NCBI GenBank assembly: GCA_003254885.1
Contig: QANT01005968.1
Location: forward strand, 16,354 to 80,353
Direction of reading: 5' to 3'
DNA from: Purshia tridentata
Taxonomy: Eukaryota; Streptophyta; Magnoliopsida; Rosales; Rosaceae
Length of the DNA stretch: 64,000 nucleotides
This document shows positions 53,927-64,000 of this stretch, piece after piece (position 1 is the first letter of the stretch; every line of letters begins with the position of its first letter). The notes under the pieces were generated by a model, which saw nothing but the letters and a program-made list of their open reading frames with translations, did no database searches and was not told the DNA's origin. The position numbers and the translations under genes are program-made.

Positions 53927-55250
53927 CAAGCTTCTGCAAACATGTGAAGCAATTCAAATTTTGCCTCAATCCTCAGGAGAGGGGCACCTGTAAAGTGTTG
54001 TTGTGGTGCTATCAAGAGAATCTGAAATGCAGGTTCTTCCCAGAATGCCAGAATTCATGGTATTCGAAGACAGATTTACTGATGCTTGAAGGAAAAAGTA
54101 TGGGGTGGTGCATTCATTATTTTGATTCATATTGTTTATTAGATTGGATCTGTGATTCTTTATTTGTTTATATATAGTTAAATATGGTGTTAGATTCATA
54201 TGGTTGCCACGCTTGTACATCATGAGAGATACTTGAATTTTAAGAAGATAAATTATAGTATCAGTTGATATCATAAAAGTGGTGGTATTGCAACTGTCAT
54301 ACATCTGACGCTGGCTTTGCCCTTTCTCTTGTTCCTCAATCAAAATATTTACTTGAAATACGTCTTGATTAGCACACAAGCTCGACTCTTTTTTTAACTT
54401 TTTACATGATTGTTGAAAACGTAGGCTGTAGCTCAAGTTTGGGTGGCGTATTCACTCATTCCTCAATTTCTACTGAAAGAATTTTTTGGTAACTAGGAAA
54501 CCTTCACTTCTTCATAACGTCCTTAAATCATTATTCCCTTTTCCCTGTTTGTAGTCAAAACGCCAAATGAAATATCAATAATCCAATGAATGTTGAACTT
54601 ATTGACAGCAATGATTAACGTGGACCTGCATCATTCAATAGGATTAGCTGGCAGGCAAAGGCATCATATTTACTTAAAAGGGTTCGTTATCTAGATTTGG
54701 GCAAAGTAGAATTAATGCTAAGTTGCTAACCAAGATGTTGGCCAACATATAAACTTGAGTAGTTGATGTAGGAACCACTTACTTGCATTGATATGTCCTT
54801 ATGAGGACAGCTTTTGGCATCTGCCCTTGTAGGGTCTATTTTTTGAGAAATTAGTGTGTGATTGTAATACTTATGCTGATTTTATGTAACCAATCTACTT
54901 AAATTATAATGTGTCAATTATCAATATCTAAAATTTTAAACCATATGTGTTATAATTTGAACATATTAATAACACCACATTGTATGTCATATGGTATTAC
55001 GGTTACACAATAATTTTTCAATTTTGTGACAGTGAATTGCCAAACAAAATGTACTCAAAAAAATGTGTAATTCCATCTCTAGACAGATTTTGTTGTTGTC
55101 AATGTAAGCATCATTAAAGAAAGAGAGAAAATACAATGCAAACAGTACATAGGCAAGGCCCATAAAGCAAAGATTGTAATGATTTGGACCAGCCGGAACA
55201 CATAAACAATATTAGATGATTGAAAAAAAGCCCAATACCAAAACAAGAAA

Positions 55251-55445
55251 GGCCCAGGCTATTCCAACAATTTTTTTGTGCTGAGTTGACCACCTTTTAA
55301 ACATTTTTTTTCCCTTTTTGCCCTGCAGTAAAAAAAAAATCTCTCTTCCTCCCTCCCTCACCGGACTGCAGGGCAAAAAGGGAAAAAAAAATTGTTGAAA
55401 AGATAGTCAATTCAGCACAAGAGAATGATCAGAATAGCCTGGGCC
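55251..55445. mobile_element. 195-bp MITE with perfect 9-bp target duplication (Mutator-like)
   Basis: The 9-bp repeat AACAAGAAA flanks the element exactly (55242-55250 and 55446-55454). Ends are exact inverted repeats, GGCCCAGGCTATTC and its complement. Nearly the whole element is two arms of about 80 bp (gtgctgagttgac, ccctttttgccctgcag) meeting at a short pyrimidine-rich loop, so it could fold into a long hairpin. There is no coding capacity. Size of target duplication and structure point to the Mutator superfamily. Confidence 0.92.
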
Positions 55446-55497
55446 AACAAGAAAACCTTAGCGCACAGATTGTGTTCGTTAATTTGGCAGCAAAACA

Positions 55498-55797
55498 TTG
55501 AGCCAGCTTTTGAAGAATTGCTCTTGTAAAACAACCATTGAGTGTAGGTTCAAGCCAGAGTTTGCTGCTTGCGGCATGTTTTGCTTTGTAGACAAAGAAA
55601 CACTGGGAGATGATCCAACCCTGCTATTCAACCCTCTTAAGGCACGTGTTCTAAGACTCACACCAAGTAAAGTTGCAGGTCATGACTGCAAGTTTGAGTG
55701 GTATGGAATGGGATTTCATGACGTAACTAGCACCTACAAGATTGTTCGTGTTTCCCGGCAGGCAGAGAAGTGTGTGGTGACCCAAATTCATTGAGTT
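55498..55797 (+). pseudogene. F-box-associated (FBA) domain fragment
   Basis: An open frame of about 98 residues carries an FBA-type pattern: CGMFCFVDKE, then LLFNPLKARVLRLTPSKVAG, then FEWYGMGFHDVTSTYKIVRVS. This matches the middle of plant F-box proteins of the FBA type, where a GL.C element is followed by NP-TR--LP and then G-G-D--T--YKVVR. There is no F-box upstream, no good ATG (the frame opens without one) and a stop right after the fragment, so it looks like a truncated relic. The left end lies 52 bp from the MITE. Confidence 0.7.
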
Positions 55798-56150
55798 AGT
55801 ATGAAATTCCTTTATCAGATTATAGACAAAAGACCAAGGTTAAAAATTTGAGATGAATTTTGTCAAATCGATGCAATTAATTGTTGGGAAAGATAACTTT
55901 TGGCAACACTTCAGCTCATATCATTCTGAATCAGCACATAAAAGAGCAGACTTTATAAATTAAGATGAGAACTACAACAGACAGAGCCCTCTTCCTTATC
56001 CAAAAGAAATAACATTAACAAAGAAAAAAAAGAAAGAATAAAATGAAGAACCAAAGTGTGAACCAACACACCAAAATCAGAAATCTAGAGAAGAGAACTC
56101 TCTTCTTTATAAACAGAGAAGCTCTCCAAAAAGAGCATCCAAAAGAAGCT

Positions 56151-56699
56151 TCATTTGTTCATGCCAGTAGCATCCTTCACAGATTCAGCAGCTCCTTGGG
56201 CCTTGGCCTGCATCTGCTGACCAGCCTACAAGCAACATCATAACATGCAAACATTGTGAATAACAGAGCAAGCATTATGTTATGACTACTTTTGGGGATT
56301 CGAAAATTCGCATATCAAATTTGAATCTTAAATGATGTGGCACACTTTAAACCTTGTATATTTACAACAAGTAAAATATTGTCACATCATTTAGAATCCA
56401 AATTGATACACAAATTTTAGACCCGTAACATTATTCTTATATTATATATGTTCAAAAAAAAGAATATCTATAAACCTCTTGCACTGATTCCTTGGCGGAT
56501 TGGGCAGCATTTCCAGCCTTGTCCATCAGATTGCTGGCCTTCTCCTGTGAAATGCAAAATCAGAATCAGTGGTGTCGTGCATATTGGAATGAAGAATGCA
56601 TAAATGAAAAAACAAATGATAAATAGGTGAGAGGGTGACCTGAGTTTGGCCCTTGGCCTGGCCAGCTTGGTAGCTCATTTTCTGAGAGTTGTCAGCCAT
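56151..56699 (-). CDS. KIN2: Stress-induced KIN2/COR6.6-like small hydrophilic protein
   Basis: Small, Ala-, Gln- and Lys-rich protein of the KIN1/KIN2/COR6.6 group, induced by cold, drought and ABA in Arabidopsis and thought to be a disordered protectant in the cytosol. Three short exons, 56640-56699, 56476-56544 and 56151-56225, encode 67 residues: it starts MADNSQKMSYQAGQAKGQ, has SNLMDKAGNAAQSAKES in the middle and ends QAKAQGAAESVKDATGMNK. All exon borders are canonical GT-AG and the exon lengths (60, 69, 75) are all multiples of three. A TATA-like box lies about 110 bp upstream of the ATG. The length equals that of the Arabidopsis proteins. I did not see a clear ABRE or DRE core in the first 250 bp upstream. 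Confidence 0.93.
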
Positions 56700-56807
56700 T
56701 TTCTTGCTTTCTTCTTAGAAATTGGAACACTTTTAATCAACTGAAGCTCAGAACTCTGAATTCAATTCACTGTGCTTTCTTTTGGGAAAGGGAACTCTAT
56801 TTATATA

Positions 56808-56817
56808 GGAGCACAAA
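56808..56817 (-). promoter_or_regulatory. TATA box of the KIN2-like gene
   Basis: Minus-strand TATATAAATA, about 110 bp upstream of the KIN2-like start codon. Suitable distance for a short leader. Confidence 0.6.
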
Positions 56818-58797
56818 ACAGTTACACAGCTGAAGCTCCTTAATAGACGCAATAGACATGGTCAAGATAACATTTTAAGTAAATATGATCCGAAAATTAA
56901 TGCAACTGAAATAGTAGCCGATAAATGCAATTAATTGTGAGGATAACATCACTCACCTCTCACTACCCATTCACCTGCTTTTTTATGAATGTAAATAAAT
57001 ATGTTATGCATGTGTAAATTTTTAATGATAGTCTTGATAGAATAGATATTTGACTTTTTAAAAATTATTTCAAGTTTTGCTAAAAAACATTTAAAAGATA
57101 ATTGGGCCTTACCAAGTTGGACCTTTCTTTCGAGTTGGGTTAGCATGAGCCTCTTAAAGCCTGGTTTGGAGGATGGGTCAGGACTGGACAAGTCCAATTA
57201 AAATGGACCAGTGTCCCTAATCCATATTTGGTGTTATTTTTAGCAAAATGGATTGAACTAGCATCTAGGCGACTGTCCAGAATAAATCAAGACAAGTGAC
57301 CCATGCCAACATACGGCCAGCTTGAGACTCCTCAAGCCTTGCTATTTCTTGTGTGTGTTGGTCTTTGTTTTGCTGGGAAATCAACTTTTTCCGATGCCAA
57401 AATACTTGTTCACAGCACATGTTCCTTTTTTGTTCACTTTTGTTTTTCCTCACCAATTGAACATCACATAAAATAGTAAAAAAAAATTATAGTAAAAATT
57501 AAAAATTAATTTTATTTATAGTCTAATCCAATCCTGTGTATTCACTAAACATGTCCGATCCCACGTTCCAAAAAAAGCCATAGATGACATAATTGGCCTC
57601 AAGTTCCAGGATTGTTAGTTTAAAAATACAATTATACGTTTGTAGTTTTACTGTTGTACAAACAATACTCTTCTCCCACAACACCTCATCAACCTTGATG
57701 CTGAAGGGTTACAATTAACACTTATGTAGTATGGATGCATGATGCATAGTTAGTTCCCTAGCTGGACATTTTTCCCATGTGTTTTTTTGGGTCCATTCCA
57801 TTGAAGTGAAACTGAAAATGAGTCTACTAAATATATACTTTTCACTCATTTGAGGATCCAAAAATTTATATTTGGGTCATTGGGGATGGACATTAGAGAC
57901 TGATATTGCAAAAGGTCATCATACTATACAGTTATGGTGAGAATTAATATGTGTGACAGTAATATCATGTGATATGTTAATGTGTTGTTATCCAACCATT
58001 TAAATTATAACATGTATACACTTATTTATGTCTAAAACCACTAAACCCTAAACTATAAAATGTATATACGTTATAATTTGAGATAGATCGATAATATCAG
58101 CTTGATACACTGTGTTAAAATCGCATGCAATAATTTTCGTAGTGGCCGATAAACTAGCCAAACATTGGGATTTATTATTTCTTATGTACCTTCTCTTATC
58201 TTAGTCTGGTTGTTGAGGCCCAAATTAGTTGTATGGTCTCTGGGCCCCAGCAGTTATTTTGCTTTTGGGCCTTTACCTCCAGTTTTACCAGAAAATCAAA
58301 AGACAATTGCACGCAACCAAAACATGTACCAGCCTACATTAGCATACGAGTTAAGACCGGAAACAACTGCTAGAGTCAGAAGCAACCCCCTCGTGTTGTT
58401 CACGCTGAACCCACCAAACATTAATTTCCAGAAATAACTGAAAAACACCAACACACACAGAAAACGATGAAAGCGAACTAATAATTCTTTGAAGGACTTC
58501 TCTGCTGATCTGCTCTTTGTCAAGCTTCATCATCCACATTCTCTTTCCGAATTCGAATTCGAGGCAAATCGCATTTCCCAATTTCTCAATTAATCCGATA
58601 TAGATAAGATAAGAACACGACAAAAACAATAACAGTGACACCAGAAAGATATAATCGTCCAAAACTACAAGTAGACTTGATAGCTTGTGTTCAAACCCAA
58701 TCTGGCAAACCTTGGGGGCTTGAGGCCTCGCTTGTCTCTGAAGCAACCCGTGTACAACGACGACGAGGAGTGTAGACCTTGGCGTCGCAGGATTTCT
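56818..58797. other. Spacer between KIN2-like and TVP38 genes (divergent promoters)
   Basis: The two genes diverge, so both promoters lie here. No further gene is recognised. The part 57100-57260 (ccaagttggacctttc, gagttgggttagcatgagcc) looks like a degenerate repeat. The region from about 58440 is the TVP38 leader; the long reading frame before its ATG (58687-58797) has no ATG of its own. Minus-strand open frames at 58296-58908 are antisense to the leader. Confidence 0.5.
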
Positions 58798-61700
58798 ATG
58801 GCTTTCTCCTGGGGTTCTGCGCTCAGGATCACACTCCTCCTCCTCCTTGTGGCCGCTGTCACCACTGCTTGCTTCACCCTTCCTGTTGAAAAGGTTCGGT
58901 TTTCTCATCTGGGTCTGTTTAATTTTTCTTTTTTGTTGCTCAATTTTTGAGTTTCTTCCTTTGGGGTTTTTGTTTTTCCTTTAGCTCTTTAATGGGTTTC
59001 GCGCATTTGATGATTTCCTTGTGCGTTTTGTTTTATTTTGCGATGTATAGCGTGTTCTTTTGGCTGTTTGATTGGGTTATGTATGTTTCTGTTTGTTTAT
59101 TGGATTATAGGATGGGTGAATTCTTGAATTTCGAGTTGGGATTTGTGGGGTTTTTTTGGAAATTTTGAGGTTTTATGGAATTGATTCCATTAGGGCTTAT
59201 GATTTGGTGCCTTCTCATGTTTCTGACATTAGACAGTAAAGTTAGAATGTAAATTGGGGGAAGAGCCCAATTTGATGGGTTGAAACTTGGGTTACACTTT
59301 CAAGCATGCCTATAATGCTGAACTTAATTTGATTAGTTGTTCATTTGTTATGCCTTTATGAATATGGATATTACTCAGTTGCTTTATAATCTACCCACAA
59401 AAATAGTTTTCCCCTTAGTTTGAAAGGGGACAATACAGTAGGTCTTCTCTTTCTTAATTGCATTATTCTTGTCAGCTGGAACAGAAGGTTTTTTTGTGGA
59501 TCATTTCCTTTAGACCTTTTCAAACCCCCAAAATTCTTGCAATAAAGCTGATACCAAATTCTCTTCTTTTAATATGGTCATATTTGTAACTGATAAATAA
59601 CTGCTTCCTGCAGATTTTGAAGGACTTCTTATTATGGGTTGAGCATGATCTTGGCCCTTGGGGTCCATTTGTGCTGTAAGTACATTGCAGCACTGTAATG
59701 CATTTACAATTGTACTATTGTGTTTGCTTTGTTTTTTATTTTTTACCCTGATAATATTAAGGTGCATGTCTCATCTGATTGCTGTCATTATTTTGGTGGT
59801 GATACTAAAAATTAGGCAAAGTAAGAAACTTCCTACATGCTAAATTGGTCTCAAAGATGAGTACCGGTCAAACATTGAACTTTGTTTGCCTTTCAACTTA
59901 TATTTCTTTGGGTAATATGCAGGGCTGTTGCATACATTCCTCTAACAGTCTTGGCAGTACCAGCTTCAGTACTTACGGTAAGAATCTGGCTGGTGCCTTA
60001 GTGATTGTTGTTACTCCACTGCAATTTCTTGTCAAATAATGTACTTAACTTAAATTTTTTCTTTACTATTATAATCTGCAACATTAAGTCCATGCTCTAA
60101 AAGCGGCTTCTTGTTTTCCCCCCTTTTGCATTATTTTGTTACATTGTGCCCATTCTCCCTGTGGAATCCATTACTTGAGATAGAATCCCCTCAAAAAAAA
60201 TAAAAATAAAGCAGAGAGAAAGACAGAGAGCACTTCAAAAATAGTTTACCAATTTTATTACAAGTATGCACCCTTATGTGCTTCCTTGTTTTAATGTTTC
60301 AGCTAGGTGGTGGTTATCTTTTTGGGCTACCAGTTGGCTTTGTTGCAGACTCAATTGGAGCCACTGTAGGTGCAGGGGCGGCATTCCTTCTTGGCAGAAC
60401 TGTAAGTTTCTAATCTATTCTTTTATGTTTCATAGAGTTTGAGTTCCTGAAAGAAATACATCGGGCTGAGCAGAGAAGCAGTGAAACAACCTTACCTCAT
60501 TGATGCATTAATTTCTCATTTCTATTCTCCTTCATTCATATCTAAATGCGTTTTTTGTGTTTTATTCCCTTCCCATTGGTATGACATTATCGAATCTGAC
60601 AATACCATACCATAATCAAAAGGTACAATGGCCTCAGCTACCAGACTTAACATAAATGTAGAATTTATATTTTATGTGTTGCTATCTGAATCTTATTCTA
60701 GAATTCCTGTACAGATTGGGAAATCATTTGTCGTTTCCAGGTTGAAGGATTATCCTCAGTTCCGGGCAGTTGCGATTGCAATTCGGAGATCTGGATTTAA
60801 GGTTTGCGTGATTCATATCTGACCTTCAAATTTTGAATTGATATTTTAGTATGTACATTTACTAGTGTTCCCATTTGCAGCTTATAATTTACCCCAATAC
60901 ATTGTTTCACTAGTGAATAATGAAGCAAGTAGTGGAATTATTTATAGTTTAAAATGAATTTTATCTATATTGAGAAATAAACAGATGTTCTTCATGTTTC
61001 TTGTTTCATTCTTGCTGCAGATTGTTTTGCTGCTTCGTCTTGTTCCCTTACTCCCATTCAACATGTTAAATTACCTCCTTTCTGTGACTCCTGTTCCAAT
61101 TGGAGAATACATGCTGGCTTCTTGGTTAGGAATGATGGTATTTTCTTTACCCTCGAGTAATTCTTCTTTGTGATTCTATCCCAACATTTGCTTTGTATTT
61201 TTTCTTTGTTGTGATTACAAGTGATGAATACAAATAAAAGAACAGGAAAAAATGGAAAAAGAAGATACAAAGTGGAGATTGTCATAGTTTATCATCTCTT
61301 AGGTTAAAATATGCTGATCAAGATGGTTGTCTTAGTGTGCCTCCATAAAAATAGCATCATATGTCTGGTTGAAAAGCTTTGTTGATGTTGTGAGGTTTGC
61401 AGTTATCCCCTTCAATTACTCTGTGTGCTATACTTTGGACCTGAAACTTGCTACCCATTTATTGATCCTTGCTTGTTGTGCATGGATCTTTAGCTTAGTG
61501 TGTAGTAAACATAATTACCATCGATTATTTTCTCAGAAACATAATTACAATCAATTGTGCCCAAGATTCAACATATTTTTGGATATTAGTCATGTCAATT
61601 TAAGGTATTAAGGCTATTAAGGGGAGGTTGCATTGCCCTAAAGGTGGTATGCATATCCATGGAACTTGTCAATGAAACATGTGATGCAGTGCGGGCTTCT

Positions 61701-62954
61701 ATCTGTCTCCCGCTGATATTAGTCTCACATTTAGAAAGCGTATAATTTGTGACTGTAACTTGCGTTGCTATGTTTTTATTTCAAGTTGTACATTGAAATT
61801 TGAAATAGGGATTCCATGTACAAATACAAGTGGTCATCTATATGATTCTGCGAACTGTGGACTCGGGAATAGATTTTGTTTGAAGAAAAATGCATGTTCT
61901 TTACTTAGATGTTATATATTTCAGTTTTTATGCTTCTTGTCCAGGCTGAATAATATATAAGTTATTTTGTCACCTGCTAGTTTCTGTTGTTGCGTAGTTT
62001 CTGAAGTGGAAGTTGCATGCAAACAATTGTTGTGCTATCAATCTGTTATGGACAATTTTATGTGTAGAATAAATAATTCCTGCTGCAGTGGGATTAAAGA
62101 ACTTCTAATATTATTATTATTTTGTGAAAGAGCTATGTGTTCTTCTGTGTATTTAGATCCCAGATATACATTAGCGAGAGAGAGAGAGAGAGATTCCTAG
62201 TTTCATTGGTATGCTAATTGCTCAATATTGGTTTTCTTACAGCCAATAACATTTGCACTAGTGTATGTTGGAACAACTCTCAAGGATATTTCTGATGTGA
62301 CCCATGGATGGAGTGAATTTTCAAAGACTCGCTGGGTAAGAGCCGTAGCATCTTTTATCTGTTCTGGACTGCTTATAATTTTGTAATCTTTCCAATTTAA
62401 TCTCACCTCGACATATTTTACTGAGACTAAGGACCCATGTGCCATATCGTGGGCCTTATTGTTCCAAAGGGTGTGTCATAACAGTTTTGTTATGGACATA
62501 TAAACTTATCATAGGACAAAATTTTATATTTTGAATACGGCTGGGGATATGTAGATTAGTATTTCTTCACTATCTCTTTTCCTGATATATATATGTTCAC
62601 TCTTTGTTATTGTGTATGCAGGCTTTTATCATATTGGGCCTTGTAGTATCTGGTAAGTGTGAGTGGCTACATCTTGACATGCACACACTGCCTTCATTCT
62701 ATCGTAGCATGATCACATTTTTCTAGATTAAGATAAAATATCATGTCATTGGAACAAGCAAGAAAGAAATAAGCAGAACAATATAGATGGAAAAATATGA
62801 TTCTTGGACTTTTGCACACTCTTTAGTAGGAATGTCAATGTTGTTGGATTGATAGGAGGAGAGAGAAAGAAATGGAGGTGGGGGGCTGGGTGTGGTGGTT
62901 GAAGACGCAGGAGAGAGAGAAATAATTTCATTTTAGCATCACTTTGCATGCATC

Positions 62955-62986
<32 letters not shown>

Positions 62987-63543
62987 TCTGGGAATGATTC
63001 GCTGTTATCACGTGATTTGCACATATACTCTCCATCTTTTGACTATCCAAGATAAGAGAGGAGGTTGTTTAAAACAGACTTAAAATATAAAAGGATATTG
63101 ATTGATTTTGTCGTTGAGACAAAATTCAGGGGTAATCTTTAATGTTTCCCTGAAAGAAAAATTATGTACAAAGTGAAATTATTAATAATGAGAATGAAGA
63201 TGTTAATTTGCCAAAACTTGGTTAAACATTGCACTTTTAGTTCTATACTCATAATAATAGTGAGAGTAAATATGTCTTAATAACATAAATTTCTGTAACT
63301 TTATCAAAGTTTTGAAGTATTCAGTTGTCATTTTTCATTTTCTTTGGCTTGTTTGCAGTGATTCTAATGGTTTGTGTTACAAGAGTTGCCAAGGCTGCAT
63401 TGGAAAAAGCTTTGGCTGAAAATGAGGATATTGATAGCATCATGACTCCCCCAGAGTTACCTGTTGTCGATGAAACTCCTGGGCAGCTCCACCAGCCCCT
63501 TATAATCAAGATAGACCCGTCTGGAAACAATCATGAAAAATGA
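58798..63543 (+). CDS. TVP38/TMEM64 family (DedA/VTT domain) membrane protein
   Basis: Members of the VTT/DedA superfamily are multi-pass membrane proteins of the ER/Golgi or plastid; relatives such as TMEM41B and VMP1 are lipid scramblases, and the plant role is unknown. Nine exons: 58798-58893, 59614-59675, 59923-59977, 60303-60401, 60715-60801, 61021-61137, 62243-62335, 62622-62652, 63359-63543; 274 residues. An N-terminal hydrophobic span (ALRITLLLLLVAAVTTACF) is followed by the VTT core: AVPASVLTLGGGYLFGLPVG, GATVGAGAAFLLGR, LLRLVPLLPFNMLNYLLSVT and GEYMLASWLGMMP, the last two being the most conserved re-entrant region. A C-terminal span (FIILGLVVSVILMVCV) and an acidic cytosolic tail end the protein. 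Splice borders are canonical. Exon 8 is only 31 bp. The first ATG of the open leader is the one at 58798. Confidence 0.95.
62954..62988. repeat. 7-bp tandem repeat (CAGTTTC)5
   Basis: Five exact units in the last intron of the TVP38-like gene. Likely a polymorphic minisatellite. Confidence 0.95.
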
Positions 63544-64000
63544 AATTCATCTTCTTTTGTAAATTCTTCTTCTACTTACCTTCTTTCAAAGGGCCATGTC
63601 TATTTAATACTCCAGCATCTGGTACTTTTCATTTATGACCTTGTACAGTCTCCCCATCTTTTTAGATTGTAATTTTGGACAAATATGGCTTATTTTACCA
63701 TTTATTATTTGAGTGTAGCTGGTCTTTTCAACTTGAAATAAAATATTAAAAGATTATTGAGATTATCTTGTGACTTAGCGTGTATCAAGGAATGTAATTT
63801 CGATTTCGTTGGAAATTTCGATGGAAATTTCAATTAAATTTCGATTTCACTAGGGTTTAGACAAAAACAACAGAAATTGCTATCAAACGATGGAAATTTT
63901 AAATAAAACTTTACAATATGCTTATTTAACATATTATTTACTACATTTATAAAAAAGCATTGAAAGAACTCAACTATATTGTAAGTTTCATGTGATATTA
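63544..64000. other. TVP38 3' region and repeat-like right edge
   Basis: From about 63795 the sequence repeats aatttcgat and gaaatttc motifs several times (ttcgatttcg, aatttcgatgg, aatttcaatt), a pattern found in some plant transposable elements. It runs to the window edge, so its full extent is unknown. 63544-63780 is likely the TVP38 3' untranslated region. Confidence 0.5.

Larger units (their letters stand above)
53927..56150. other. Spacer between NXPE-like and KIN2-like genes
   Basis: Holds the 3' region of the NXPE-like gene, a MITE (55251-55445), an F-box fragment (55498-55797) and the 3' region of the KIN2-like gene (up to 56150). The rest (54200-55200) is AT-rich and shows nothing I can name. 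Confidence 0.55.

Noticed and set aside
58296-58908. Minus-strand frames up to 185 residues
   Set aside because: Antisense to the TVP38 leader and first exon; no recognisable domain.

Overview
This is a stretch of plant (eudicot) nuclear genome. The genes carry introns with GT-AG borders, the spacers are AT-rich, and microsatellites and small foldback transposons are common. The products are plant-specific or plant-typical: MED33, adenylate isopentenyltransferase and a KIN2/COR6.6-like stress protein. The MED33 and KIN2-like proteins look most like rosid, and in particular Rosaceae (Prunus-like), versions. That placement comes from memory of the families, not from a search. I see no bacterial genes, CRISPR arrays or viral genes.

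Layout, left to right. 1-5567 (minus): the N-terminal two thirds of a Mediator subunit 33A-like gene, running off the left edge. 4965-6870: a near-identical repeat of its first exon and flanks, split by a single N, most likely two haplotypes placed side by side. 10315-14120 (minus): ribonucleotide reductase small subunit with all metal ligands, and E2F and telo-box motifs upstream. 16595-19475 (minus): SERINC-type membrane protein. 24400-28327 (minus): DUF21/CBS (CNNM-like) membrane protein. 28328-35506: gene-poor, with minisatellites and a MITE bounded by 9-bp target duplications. 35507-36532 (minus): IPT5-like cytokinin synthase, intronless in its coding part. 36533-44735: gene-poor, with a 1.3-kb foldback element. 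44736-49175 (plus): DUF1749 alpha/beta hydrolase. 52058-53926 (plus): NXPE-like SGNH-fold type II membrane protein. 55251-55445: a textbook Mutator-type MITE next to an F-box fragment. 56151-56699 (minus): three-exon KIN2-like gene whose exons are all very short. 58798-63543 (plus): TVP38/TMEM64 (DedA/VTT) membrane protein.

The genes are independent housekeeping or regulatory loci, as is normal for plant euchromatin; nothing suggests a cluster or operon-like system. I found no convincing new biological system. The points most worth checking are the probable false duplication at the N at 5930, the two MITEs with exact 9-bp target duplications, the large strand-asymmetric foldback element, and several splice-site or start-codon questions. 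Exon borders were set by hand from splice signals, reading frame and remembered family sequence. The exon lengths add up to whole open frames in every gene.
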